Shown: piece by piece, positions 1-12,121 of the stretch
Numbering within the stretch: the stretch's first letter is position 1
How the letters are laid out: the number at the start of each line of letters is the position of its first letter
DNA from: Daphnia carinata
Lineage: Eukaryota; Arthropoda; Branchiopoda; Diplostraca; Daphniidae
Reading direction: 5' to 3'
NCBI RefSeq assembly: GCF_022539665.2
Contig: NC_081331.1
Location: 2,390,501-2,454,500, forward strand
Length of the DNA: 64,000 nucleotides
Made by a program: the position numbers and the translations under genes
Notes under the pieces: generated by a model
What the model saw: only the letters and a program-made list of their open reading frames with translations
What the model was told of the DNA's origin: nothing
Databases searched by the model: none

Positions 1-571
1 GACAACAAAACATTTATATCAGTCTGATGATAATCACGGCTGAAAAAAACAAACAAAAGTGCCACAAGATAGCCCGGATCCGAACTTTTCGCCATTTCAA
101 TTGATAGTCATTAAACGGGGGAATTTTGACGAATAGTTTGCTCCACGTCAGAAAACATTTCTTTTTTGAAGAATCATATGTTACCTTTTATGGTTCTACA
201 ATGCCATTCGTTTTGTTTTTATCATGTGAACGCACGATGTCTCCTAAAATCAAAATTATCAGTTGCCAAAAGCTTTAATTTCAGCTTAACTGCAATGCGG
301 CAATCGAGAGAAATTTTTCTTGTTACTGAAAAAGATTGACAACGAACTTTCAAGAGCTTTCGCATGTTGCACGCGAATAAAAGGGTACATGTTTTTTTCA
401 TTTACAAACGGGCACGAGAATCGTACACGCAATAATTTTGTTTTACAACTCCTAGCAACGCTACTAATAAAAATAGTTTCGCTTTTTAGCATATGGATTT
501 GGATCAATTCCAATACCACTTTATTTCCTATTTACGTTTACATAACAAAAATGTACATCTTTCTAATGTAG
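1..571. other. Intron or upstream sequence of the first gene
   Basis: AT-rich sequence before the first recognisable exon. It ends in a splice acceptor (TTTCTAATGTAG, AG at 570-571). Short frames on both strands show no family resemblance. It is best read as the intron preceding the Ser/Arg-rich exon at 572. Confidence 0.5.
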
Positions 572-2925
572 GTCATCGAACACCGATCACGTCCAAGTTA
601 AGCGTCAGTCAAAATTCCCGCGGTAATACGCAAATGGAAGTCAGCTACGAACGGGGAACATCACCACCCAATTCCCGTCGGTCTTCTGGGGCGTCCGTTA
701 CTGGCACAACTCTGTCACGCAAAAATTCCATGACCGGAACGTCGATTTTGCCATACTCGTCATGCGATTCTTCAGCTGAAGTTTCCCCGAATCGGTTCCA
801 TGCTCGCCACAGAAGTCCGTCTCCCTCAATCAGGTACAAAAATATTGTTTTTCCCTTTAAAGTTCAATCAAACAACTCGAAACATTTCTTTGAAAGTAAA
901 TTTTCAAGTCCAAAAATAAATTTCCATTTCTAATGTCAATGTTTTCACATCAAGGCATTACTCTTCTGGAACTTTGGGAAGTAGTCCAATTTTCCAGAGG
1001 TCGGGGTCTGCTCGCTACAGTGTCAATAATTCATGCAATTACGGTCAGCTGGCTTATCAGCAGGAGAATAATAAAGTTATACCGACTTCGCAAGGGAATG
1101 CAGACTCTGTCGAGTCTGACGAATGTTTGCCCAGTAAAAGTAAGTACATCAGTTGTTTCTTTCGTAACAATTAACTTTAAAGCAACTCACAATTCCTTTT
1201 TTTCCCCAAAGAGTCAAATGATCTTGTCACGTATTTGGTACTTACAAATTGCTTAATGACTTAAGTAGGGCATACTCCTTCACCTTTACCAACTTTCTCA
1301 AAAGCCATAAAACAAATAATCTTCTCTTTATATACGCAATTGCGTCGTTTAAGGTCGTTCATGGGGACGTCGTAGCAATAAAAAGTACTTATCGCATTTG
1401 TTAACTCGAGGTCAACATTGCGAACGCATTTTTTTTTTTGTTGCTGCAATATTTTATCACAGTATGTCTATCTTTATCGGTAACCTTTTAGTCCATGCCC
1501 GCAATATTTTGAAACTGTTCTTGACATGAATTTTTGATTTACAGAAATTTTAAAACGATTGTTTTTGTATTTTTAACAGGAATTTGGAGCCCTGGTTACC
1601 GACGATCGCCTAGTGTGGGCAATACTCAACAACCAAAGCTATCTCGTCAACAGGATGATCATTTCGGGAGTAAAAGTAACCGAACGAAAACCAGCTCGAT
1701 CAATAATACTGATAGTAGCTCAGAAATATCCGATGAAGGCTATAGAACTGGAATTGGTGCGGGTGATGTCAAAAGCGAAGAATTGGATGAACGACCAGAT
1801 TCAAGTTGCACTCAAGTGTCGCAGTCCAGCTCCTTGGAATCGGGCGTGTCCTCTGCTGGACCCTTGGATGATACCGATCCAGTCGGTAATAACTATAAAC
1901 AGGAAAAACTGGAAAACAAGTACAATTATAGCAAGATCCCCCTTTTGGGAAGTCTACGCAATATGGGCAAAAGAGCCAATTCCCAGTATTCGACAGATTC
2001 GGTCAGCTCGTCAAGAAAATCCTCGCTCGATTCAGAATATCGTTTGCCACTTCAGAGCAATAGTACCAGCACATCGCCTACTTTAACAAATTTGGGCTTC
2101 CGGCGTGAAGCATTTGGTAGACATTCTCTACGCACACGATCAGCCACCAACGATGGTGACAAGTTAACTGTCAGAAACAATATCAGCATTGGAGATCCTG
2201 TACCGAAAAATACATTCACATGGAGCGGAAGGAACAGACGACAGCGTCCAAGCATACAAACGGAAGCAACATTTATTGGGAATAGGAATCCGGTTCCTGG
2301 ATCGAGCTATCGATCTCGGTCGGTCAACAGTGCGGCGTCGCGTGAACATTCTCGAGCTTCTTCCACATCACCGAGTAGCCGAAGACGAAACATCTTTGTC
2401 GCTTCATCGGGATATGGAGCTCCTACCTCACCAGAAATAAAACCAATTCCAAATTTGAAACCACAGAAAGCGAGTCAATCAAAACAGCAACCCAATTTGC
2501 CACTGCAATCGGATCCATCTAAAATATCGCCTCTTTTACGCAACATGCTAAAAGATGTCGAACTCGACAATGACGCATCGATATTAAAGAAAATGGAGGA
2601 AATTGTCAACCAGTACAAAGCACGAGTTGAAAGTATTCTTGCTGCGGAAGGCAAGACGTTGAATGAAGATTACACGGCCAATGTCACTCCGCCGGCTTCC
2701 AACAAGATCAATGAACATCAACAAGAAGACACAACACAAAGGCAAGTGAAGAATGGGACTTCAAAGTTAACCAGACGTAATTCGCTAGATTCGAGCCTGT
2801 CACATTTACCAGCCCGCATGTTCGTTTCTCCAAGAAAAGATGTAGTATCGCAATCTCCTTCAAAAATCCCTATGCCGAGATTTTATCGTCCGAAAGAAGA
2901 CATGAGGAATCCTTGTTTGGTATAG
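572..2925 (+). CDS. 3' part of a Ser/Arg-rich cytoskeletal protein, probably a GAS2-like (pickled eggs type) tail
   Basis: Three exons join in frame: 572-833, 955-1139 and 1580-2925 (TAG stop), with GT-AG introns of 121 and 440 nt. The 5' exons lie outside the window. The tail is low-complexity and rich in Ser, Arg, Asn and Pro. A block reading [11 protein letters not shown] resembles [12 protein letters not shown] in the tail of the GAS2-like gene at 12-22 kb, which suggests a paralogue. Two SxIP motifs, the EB1-binding signature of microtubule plus-end trackers, are visible: SKIP at about 1930-1941 and SKIP in SPSKIPMPR near the C-terminus. A charged, probably helical segment (LKKMEEIVNQYKARVE) lies at about 2586-2633, and an EISDEGYRT block at about 1720-1750. 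The inferred role is linking actin and microtubules at plus ends. No CH or GAR domain is visible here, so the assignment rests on the tail only; another +TIP protein such as a spectraplakin tail is possible. Confidence 0.55.
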
Positions 2926-4568
2926 TTATTTCTTATATTTTAAACTGATTTATTTTACTAATTGTGGGTTATGAATAAGAACCTTAATCTCTTTCATTAA
3001 TTTAATTGGTAATTATTAATCTAGAATGGTAAGTAACGTTTTATTGTGGCAAGGAAACCCTTTCACTTTAGGAAAATCTTTTGAGCTACGTCACATTATC
3101 AAGCAAGAATTGTGGGCTGGGATACATGACCGAACATGATTTTAAACGGAACCTTATAGTAAATACTGGTGAAAATATTCTATAGTAAAAATATTATGTA
3201 AAAACATTTAATCGGGAATGGTTTCAAGCTCAAAGAATTTCTTCCCTATAACCCTGTGCAATATTATTTCTAATGGCAATTCGTTGTGATCATGCTAGTT
3301 AACAAATACTAAAATTGCTAATAGCTTTTTGTGAAATTTTAGCAATGGCATATTGAATTTCAGTGAAAATTCCAAGCGTGCTGTTATACAATCAAACTTT
3401 ATGTAATGTTACTTAAAACTTTAACAAGGGAGGTGTTAGAAACGGGATCGGTTCAACAAATTTGTTGTCCATCCTTTCAGTTATTTTTTATTACTATGAA
3501 ATTTTGCTGATACAAGCAAAACTCATTTTTCTTTATTTTCAAACCTTTGTACTGTGAGATTGGAAAATAAACATGCTTCGAGTTATTTCGTTGATCATGT
3601 TCCAAGAAAACATATTTTCCATGCTAACTGAGATTGCAGTCATGAGTCACGAGACATATGACCCAAGCGACACTTACGTGGGCGCTGACTTCTATGCAAA
3701 CGTAACGTGATTACGACACGTGAAACAGAATACTGCTGAAGATCTTGACGAGAAATCAATTCGCAAGTTAGTCACTTACGCGCCATGCGCTCTTTGCCTC
3801 TAACCATTTTGGTCCAACCTTTTTTTACAAACCATTGCGTACTGAGCGCCATCTCTTACGCAAAAGAAATAGCAGAATTGTTTTTTCTAAAATGTGTTGA
3901 ACCACAGGGCTGTCAAACAAGAAGTGGAACTAAATTGATAAATTACATATCTTCACGGCTGTTTTTCGTCGGAGCTAAATGGAGGTAAGACAATACAGGT
4001 TATCCACGTGCATCTGACGAGAAAAGACGATCCGACATTTAGTAATAACTTGTTATACCGAGAATCTCACGTTCCCTTGTCCTGTCACTACCTCCTACTT
4101 TGAGATGAATGGTACCATTTTCTCTACCATGAAGTATTCCATTTTTAGTTTCCTTTTGCCTTATAATCCTATTTATCAAACTTTTCTTTTTGTATAGCAG
4201 TACTTTTACCTCCATGTTTACTCTAGATCGTCAACATTGGCCAACCAAATCGGTTGGTTAATAATGACGTAGGCGAAACATTGGAAAGCGATGGAACGAG
4301 AACGATCTCTTCTCCATCCGTGACCATGCTGTCATCATTAATCAAAGTACGTCGATTAACAAGATCTCGATCTCGTTTTTTCAAATTTTTTCTGTCTTAA
4401 TTGAATTTCGGTCCTGGGGATGAGCCAACGTGGCTTATGAATAGTACATAGGTTGATCTCAAACATACGGCAATTAATGTCGAGTGTTATATTATATTAT
4501 GTTATTATTATATTTTTTGCTGATATCAAACGTAGTTCTGCGGCTCGCAGTTTACTGTTCCTATACGA
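2926..4568. other. 3' UTR and intergenic sequence
   Basis: AT-rich DNA following the stop at 2925. No frame with family resemblance is seen; the 67-codon frame at 3785-3988 is probably chance. A short palindromic block (CCAACC-aaatc-GGTTGG) at about 4241-4257 recurs at about 5985-6000. Confidence 0.5.
4241..4480 (+). repeat. Direct repeat copy 1 flanking the decayed arm
   Basis: This stretch contains an AACCAAATCGGTTGGTTAAT block followed by GATGAGCCAA and a TTGATCTCAAACATA block. The same order of blocks, without an extra insert of about 150 nt, is found at about 5983-6080. The two copies bracket the plus-strand pseudogene at 4978-5943, so the bracketed segment may have moved or been duplicated as a unit. 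Confidence 0.5.
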
Positions 4569-5955
4569 TTTGAATTTCAGTAAAAGCATTCTGTTAAGCA
4601 CATAAATTCGTAACGGACATACGCAAATATTACTTACGGTAGTAACTAAATTAGAGATGGTATGGTTTCCATTTACAAATGTGCCACAACGTATGAGACT
4701 TGGAAGTCATCCTCAAAAGCTAATTCCACCATCCCCCCCCCTCCCCTCCAGATAATATGTAAGAGGGGATGTTATTGTCTTTTCGATTGGTTCCGGGACT
4801 TCTCTACCTCTCCGTCACTTAATGCCGACCGCATGCCATCTTAGCTGAGAGCTTCGTAAACGTTTGCTAACGTTCTCCTAAGACGCGCCTGGCCATCGTT
4901 GCATTTGCGTGGGCTCGCTCTCGTTGCACGACGTTCTAGTCTCAAACTAAAAAACTAAAAATTCATGTAAAAATTCAATGAAAAGGTCGGATCCACCGTC
5001 ATCAGCAACTGCGAAAACACCTATTCCTAAGATTGAGGAAGATGTTATTCTCGTACCTGCAGAAACTTCCAGGCCTGTGGCAGATGTAACTTCTAGTCCC
5101 GTAACTGGGGAAACACTGAAAAAACTGCTTTCTCCGTATCCGATGAAACTGCTCCCCTAAGTGCCCGATGAAGCTGTTATCCCCGTACCCGACAAACCGC
5201 TAGCCCCATGACTGAGCAGGGTGCCATTCCTACAATGGAGATGGACAATGACGATTCAAAAGAGCTGCAACTAGTCCCAGATCCAGAAGATCCGGCATTT
5301 AATGAGTTACGTCAACTTTTAGACGACCCTCATCCGATATTTAGAAAAATGCATGGAGATGCTCAATGCTGCATGCAGCGTTCCTGTTTTCTTCCTCCAG
5401 GTATTAAAAAAAAACGCTTAATGTCTTTTACTGTTTGTGGTTTCTAATTTCTGGTATTATTTAAAATCCATTGGTTGTGGAATTTACGTATTTCATGAAA
5501 GAATGTGATATGGACTCTACTGGCTTCTTAGGTGGTATCTGCCTCGTTATGCTCGCAGCACTCATGATAATTCGAAAGTAAATTTTCTCATTCATTTTCG
5601 ATTGTATCTTATTAATAAATTGTTTTTGTCCCACTCGATTTTTAGGGTTACGAGTGTCAACCTCACTCGCTATTTGATCGCTTTTGCCATGATGATGGGT
5701 GTGACGTTGGTTGTTTTACATTCTGTAGTGCATACGTTTGCTAGGACTTGTATTACTACTGTACTAAGATAAGCTATTCTCGAGAAACCTTGGATCTATC
5801 GGATGCTGTAAGTTGATGATGGCTTAATCAACGAATCATTATTGATTCTATGGTTGTTGGAAGTGGTAATTTGATCGTGATCGTCAACGGAATTATCCTG
5901 TGCGTTCTTTGCTTCTTCAAATCTATACCGAAGTCCTTTTGAAATGGAACTTAAT
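4569..5955 (+). repeat. Plus-strand arm of an inverted duplication
   Basis: This arm is similar, in reverse complement, to about 6555-7905. Matching blocks include the 5' flank around 4570-4860 (for example GATGGCATGCGGTC when read on the other strand, and the AAAAGCTAATTCC block), the coding exons, and the 3' end. The two arms are separated by a unique spacer of about 600 nt. Identity is clearly imperfect, with many indels, so the duplication is not very recent. Confidence 0.75.
4978..5943 (+). pseudogene. Decayed copy of the tetraspan membrane protein gene at 6573-7475
   Basis: Exon-like blocks match the intact minus-strand gene in order. A Pro/Thr-rich start (PIPKIEEDVI) at 4978 is followed by a DPEDPAFNELRQLLDD block at about 5280-5325, a second-exon block (GFLGGICLVMLA) at about 5522-5580, and a third-exon block (RYLIAFAMMMGVTLVVLHS) from about 5646. 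The C-terminal block (VIVNGIILCVLCFF) lies at about 5878-5925. The frame breaks several times: at about 5130-5215 in the first exon, where the copy ends in TAA at 5158-5160, and again after a TAA at about 5769-5771. The protein cannot be read through. The last membrane segment is still recognisable in a shifted frame, so decay is moderate. Confidence 0.75.
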
Positions 5956-6554
5956 TAATGTCAATTCTTGCCTTCTTCGCCTTTTGGCCAACCTAATCGG
6001 TTGGTTAATAATAATGTAGGTGATGAGCCAAGTCTCCTTATTAATAGCATATGGGTTGACCTCAAACATATGAAAATTGGTTTGTATTGTTTATATATTT
6101 CGTTGTCATCAAGCAGATAAAGCTGGCTCAAAGGTCGTCCCAAAAGGAGCTAGAAATGGAAAACAAAAACAATTATGTAAGTATTCTAAGGTGTTTTTGT
6201 TCGCCATTATAATTACCCTTTGCCAGACGTCCCGGATGTTCAACATCAACAATTAAGTAATTTCAGACGGTCACGAGTTGAATAACAAACTTACACCCGC
6301 CCTGTCATTTGCCATATAATATACCGATGTGTTTTGCAACAGGGAAGTTTCTAATCAGCTTTTGACGAGAAATTAAAAGTGTCCAAAAGGGCGTGATCTT
6401 AATTGGCTAAATGTGAGGAAGACACTTTCTAATGTTTTTATTCAACTGTTTCGTGACAACAAAAAACTCGATACACATGAAATGAAAATGCATGACTTTT
6501 TCTTGCAAAAAACTGGTGACAAACAACGGGAAACGAGAGAAGGCAGCAATTTAA
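5956..6554. other. Spacer between inverted arms, with direct repeat copy 2
   Basis: Unique AT-rich spacer. Its left part (about 5983-6080) carries the second copy of the AACC-aatc-GGTT direct repeat seen at about 4241-4480. No gene is seen in it. Confidence 0.55.
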
Positions 6555-7905
6555 GCTTGCTTAAATTCTATTTCAAAACAATCTTGTTGTAGTTTTCAAA
6601 AAGTAAAGAACGTATAGGACAACTCCGTTGGAAATAACGATCACAATACCACATGCGACCATTAATGAATCAACTATGAGTCGCTGATTAAACCATCGGC
6701 AACTTGCGTCAGTCGATATATTCCCGGTTTCGCTGATCTTAATACAGGAGTCATACAAGTTCCCGCAAAGGTAGATGCTCAACGAATGTAACGTAACCAT
6801 TGTCGCACCCAACCCTATCGCGAAAGTGGTCAAATAGCAAGCGAAATCAATACTCCTGACCCTACAAATTGAAGGCAAAAAAATCGACTTTATTAAGATA
6901 CAATCGAAAATAATGGAGAAAATTACTTTTCGAATTTCATGAATGCAAGCATAAGGAGGTAGATACCGGCTAACATGCCAAAAAGGTCCATATCTACACC
7001 TTTTGGCGAAACAAGTATGGCCCACAACTGAAGGATTAAAAGTAACATCAGATATAAGAAACTATAGACAGTAAAACGCTTAAATTTATACCTGGAGAAA
7101 GAAGAGAAGCACGCCCAATATACCATTGGTCATCCCAGTGAATCTTAGTGTTCCCGAACCGAAGTCGTTTAAGAGTTGGCCCAGCTCCTTGAATGACTGA
7201 TCTTCCGAATCTGGGACAAGCTCTGGATCTTCTGGTTTGTCACTGTCCATTTCAGTCATGGGGATAGAAGTTTCTTCGATTTCGAGGGTGCCAGTTTCCT
7301 CAGTCATGGGGATAGAAGTTTCTCCTTGTACTGGTGTAGCAATTTCCTCAGTTATGATAATGGCAGTTTCCCCAGTTGCAGGAGTAGAACTTTCTGCAGT
7401 AATGGGAATAGCAGTTTCGCTACTTTTAGGAATTGGTGTTTTCTCAGTTGTTGCTGATGATGATAAATCCGACATTTTAATTTTATTATTGTTATTATCT
7501 TTGAATTTTTCGTTTTTTGTCTGATACTAGATGGTCGTGCAACAAGACTGAGCACACGCAAGTGTAATGATGAGCAGGCGCGTCATAGGCGAACGTTAGC
7601 CAACGTTTACGAAGCTCTCAGTTAAGATGGCATGCGGTCAGCATCTACGGGTGGAGAGGTAGGGAAGTCCCGGAGCCAATCGAAAAGGCAATAATGTCTC
7701 CTCCCACATATGATCTGGGGAGTGGAATTAGCTTTTGAGGATGAGCATATGACTTCAAGCTATACTTCAAGTATCGCACTTTGTGACACAGTTGGAAATG
7801 GAAGCTATGTCATCTCAGATTTAGTTATTGCACTATGTAAGCTTTCAGTGTGGTCGTTACGAATTTATTTGCTTAACAGAATGTGCTTTTACTTAAATTC
7901 AAATC
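6555..7905 (-). repeat. Minus-strand arm of the inverted duplication
   Basis: Reverse-complement partner of about 4569-5955. Besides the gene, the similarity extends about 430 nt upstream of its start codon (7476-7905), so promoter and 5' flank were duplicated with the coding region. Confidence 0.75.
6573..7475 (-). CDS. Small tetraspan membrane protein with Pro/Thr/Glu-rich N-terminus
   Basis: Exons 7475-7092, 7027-6927 and 6861-6573 join in frame (introns 64 and 65 nt) to give about 257 residues. Residues 1-95 are a degenerate repeat of short ET-x-IP units (TAIPITAESS, TSIPMTEETG). An acidic stretch follows (PEDPELVPDSEDQ). Four hydrophobic segments follow: about 113-136 (ending the first exon into LWAILV), 146-161 (LFGMLAGIYLLMLAFM), 170-195 and 225-252. 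The tetraspan layout with a long polar N-terminus recalls the MS4A/CD20-like or tetraspanin-like folds, but no diagnostic motif was found, so no function is assigned. The start at 7475 is the first ATG of the frame. Its inverted partner on the plus strand is a pseudogene, and this copy has no interruption. Confidence 0.7.
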
Positions 7906-10900
7906 CCACAGGAGTAGTAGACTGCGAAACGATTTTTCATTTGGAAGCATTTGCAACGCCATCTATGTAAGGAGTAACAAATCATAACAAAAACTTCCCC
8001 GCCCTTTATGAAATCAAAATGGAGGCATTCACGTGAAGAAAAGTTAGAACTCTTGAAATATGTAAGGGGTTGAAATAGAATTTTATTCATCGTGACTACT
8101 CGAGAACAGGTAAATATACTGGCTAAACTTTAAAGAACAACCACGTTTCAACCGTCTCATGTTTAGTCTGCTAGTGCAAACCACGTTTACAGCGAAGAAT
8201 GAAGTGCAGTTTTGCATTGTGATTGTCAACAGCTTCAAAGTGTAATGCTAAAAAGACCTTTCATATTGAAAGCAGATAGTCCATTTTGGTAATTATGGTT
8301 TCATTGATTTAACAGCTTAGAGGGTAACTCATGATGGGAAATCTAAAAAATCAATGCATTGTAATATATAGTATCTTATAGAACAAACTTTACTTCTTAC
8401 ACTTTCTAGTGAAATAGATAAACATGCTGATGCACGATTTACCATAAATATGTGTTACCAGCACTTTCAGTTGCTAATTTGATGCTTTCGGATTAAGCTG
8501 TCATAGTACTTGCATTTTTCGTTGTGCTTCAATCTGTCACTGTACATTTTCTAAAAAGGAGCATGTTGTTACACAGTAGGAATTCTTATCTTTAGTCATA
8601 GAGAAACAAGAAGAAACCATATAATTAAACAAGAAGAATATATAGATAAGACAATAGATAAGATAAAATTTAAATGTTTTATTTCTTACTTAAAAAGGGA
8701 AACAGGAAGAGAAAGCTGAAAAAGAGCTTATATTGTCAATCGATTTCCGCCCCTTGGACTTGCGCACCGGTATCATACTCCTGCAAGCACGTTCGTATCC
8801 ATGTAGACGGCCAACTGGAGTTCTTGATGATTGCTGAACAGATCGGTAAGCTTTCGTTTTCTCTCTTCACCCTCTTACACTATTTGGCAGTGCGAATACC
8901 GTTTTTAAGAGCATAAATGGCTCTTAGTCAACAATAGGTATTGAAATCGTTACAGAATTCCTTTCTTGTCCAATAGAGGCGCCATGGCTACAGTTGATAT
9001 CGACCCGTTTCGGAGCTGAAACAAGTTCAATAAAGTCGCCAAGAAAGACCCCACCCGTCTTCACTGTGAAAAGCCTGTGAAAGAAGAAAATTTCAGTGGC
9101 TACTCTTGCTTTAAAAATTGGTACGTATCAAGTTATTCTCAAATTTAGTTCTTAATATTAGGATAACTACTGTAATCTTCTGCGGAGATTTCTAAATATG
9201 TTATTTTTATGACCCAATTAACTTTATGGTACAGCTCTATATAATTTTAGAAACCACTCTAGTATAACTTTACCAGTTTCAAAAGACAGTTGATCGCTCT
9301 GATATGATATTATTCCATTAGGAGCCGAGGGCACTAAAATTCTTTTAATAATAATGAAATGGATCTTGTATTTCGTCGTAGCTTTCGTGATAGTTGAGCA
9401 TGCGCTGTGCTTTCATCGAGTTAGTTGATTGTTTTTATTCGTCAGCTGGTGTTTGTTAAAGGCGCAGCTGGTAGTTTCTTTTCTACTTCTTTTACGTCTA
9501 CCTCGAACCAGCGTTTCTACACATCGCGAGCTCTTACCGGAGGTGACTATTCAGATAGCCCCTTGATCCATTCATCGCATCTTGATGCGTGACGAGTATC
9601 CTCTTAAGTCTTCCATCTATGCACACTCGTTAATGCCCTCCCCACTCGAAAAATATGAAAGAAGTGCTAGTCATACGATAAAGAACTTTACGAAGCCACG
9701 AAAAGTCCCATACGAGCTCTAGTGCTTCTGCGCACTAAGAAAAACAAGCGGATTTGGGGGGGGGGGGGTGGATCTTACCCACATTAACTGCTCACCTGTA
9801 CAAGTCAACTCTGAAAAACAGAAAATTCACGTCGCAGTTTGTCACAGATTAATTGACCGATTGGCTAGTTCAGTCACCACAATAGTCATCATTATGTGTA
9901 GCCGAAACGGCCTTTTTTTTTTTTATTATTGGCGATTATTTGTTGACACTCCCGTCGTCCTGGTCATGCGCGTAAAGTGTGAATTTTTTCCCCCCCTTTT
10001 CGATTGCAATTCAACGGACCGTAAACGATTGGATTGGTCCTGGTTATTTTTATGTATTTATGGCTGAAAAAAGCTGAAGATTTCTGGGGAATGTGCATGT
10101 GTGCGTACCGCCATATTACTCGACTCATTCAATCACGGAGACGTTTTTTGCTTTCTCGTAACCTGGCTTCTGCTTTTATGGGCAATTTGAGTCCAGGTGG
10201 AGGTTGAACGTCGGCTGAATTCGTTCCGCGTGAAAACGTCATCGACAAGGGTCGGCAAAGACGTCGGGCGGTGCCGTGAAGCGCAGGTGAGATTTCGCTC
10301 CAACTTTCTCACGCCTCATCAAAGAGGCAAAAACCGGCGAATTTCTGCTTCGTTTTTTTGCTTTTCTCCTTTACTATGTTCACTAGTTTCTTCCGTGAAA
10401 AGAGAGTATGGGGAGTAGGGAGGAAGGCCTTGTATGTCGTAAGAATTAGCACCGCCATGTATAATCGCTGTGCTGGCGTCGCCCGTATAATTATTCGCTC
10501 GCGCCTAATCCCCACTAGCCTAGCGTAATACTTCGTTGTTTTTTTTTTAGAGCTAAAACAGGCAAGAAAATGCAAGAGATTTTTTATTTTAAAGAGGGGG
10601 GGTTCGTGTGACTCGCAATTCTAAACAGGCATACATTTCCAAGTTGAACTGATGACCTGTTGTAGTGTAGATAGATAACGACGCTCTTATTTGTCCATTA
10701 AAAAACGTTCCAAATTGCTTCGCTGAACATCAAAGCTGTTTCACGCCTCGAGGACAACAGCGCACCGTGAAACCATCCCAGATCATGTTGCATTATCTAT
10801 TCCCTTGTTCTTGTTTAATATCTCCGTATTTTTTGTTTTTTAGCAAGCCGTGTTACAAGTCCGGTTTCTCTCTGTTCAGCCTCTGGGGGTCAAATGAATA

Positions 10901-12023
10901 TGCATTGTATATGTCAATGTTTGAGCGGGGCGTACATAACGAGTGTGTACAATAATATTTAAATTCCACGGTTCTAATGACACGCGGGCGGAACACTCCT
11001 GTCAACTACACGGGAAATTTTTGCCCCGCGATGAATACGATGATTATGTTGTTGTTGTTTTTACCAGCCGTTCCCTACACCCTTCTGGGTTTCTTCTTTT
11101 GGAAGATGATTACGTATGGCGTCATCCTTTGCTCATCAAAAAGGAGTCACCACGTCGTGATTGAACACACTGAATTGGTTTCCTTGAGTCTAAGATCACC
11201 GTGAAATGGCGATCCATATTCTTTTGGTTTACCCAATGACGTGGCTTTGACGCAAGGAGCCACGTGAAGTGAACTTTGATTGGCTAAGACTTGTTGTTGT
11301 TTGGAAACGCTGACCCGAATGAACCCCATCATGACCCCCCAAGAATTGCGCCGGAAACTGATGGATGAAAAGGAAAATCACGACAGTGATCCCTCTTTTT
11401 CTTTTTTTTTTTCCCCTTTCTTCCTTTTTATGTGCAGATTTGCTCCGGCACGTTTGCCAGAGACACTTCCTCGTTTACTTTTGAAAATGTGTTTTTTTAT
11501 TTTTCCATTGGGGAAGGTCACACGCACAAAATAGCGAAACTTGGGTTGGAGATGACCAAATCGGGATCGAAGTTGAATGCCTATGTTTTTATGTTATTGT
11601 TGTGTTTTTCCCTTTACATCGCTTTGTTTTCGAAAAAGACGTAAAATGGGTAGGCAAATCTATTATTAATCAGACCGAACATACTACAGTCCTTATGTTT
11701 GCCGAAGATGATAATCATGCCGCGTTATGCGAAGACTTTCGCCGACAATTTTTCTTCCCCGCCATTTTGTATAATTTGCTGGAAATTATTGTACACAAAG
11801 CAACCGTAAAGAAAACCTTTTTATCGTGTCGTGACGACTACCTAAAAGGAATAACGCAGTTGGTGTTGCGTTAGATTTGGTTCAAAGCGTTTCCTTTGTT
11901 TACTTACATCAAACGTTTGTATTTCTATAAAAGAAAACGACAATTGGCCTTACAGTGTAATGACTACCTGATTGAATAAGTGGGAAAACAATCGAGTTGA
12001 ACTGTGATTGATGTTTCATTCAG
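7906..12023. other. Long region without a convincing gene, upstream of the GAS2-like coding exons
   Basis: About 4 kb of AT-rich DNA with homopolymer runs (poly-G near 9757-9768, poly-T near 9908). A block at about 8700-9120 is open on both strands for 50-80 codons but shows no recognisable domain. A GC-richer stretch at about 10170-10286 ends in CGCAGGTGAG, a strong donor, and could be a non-coding first exon of the GAS2-like gene. No other support is visible. Confidence 0.45.
10170..10286 (+). other. Possible non-coding first exon of the GAS2-like gene
   Basis: A locally GC-rich block in AT-rich surroundings, ending in an almost ideal donor (GCAG|GTGAG at about 10284-10290). The next usable acceptor in front of the GAS2-like start codon is TTCATTCAG at 12015-12023. 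Pairing the two is inference. Confidence 0.3.
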
Positions 12024-12121
12024 GTCAGAGGTGGGAAGAGCAAATTGACGCCAACGTTCAAGCTGCATCAACAAGCATAACGCAAAAAAAAAAAAGAAGC
12101 TTACGTGCAAGAAAAAAGACA

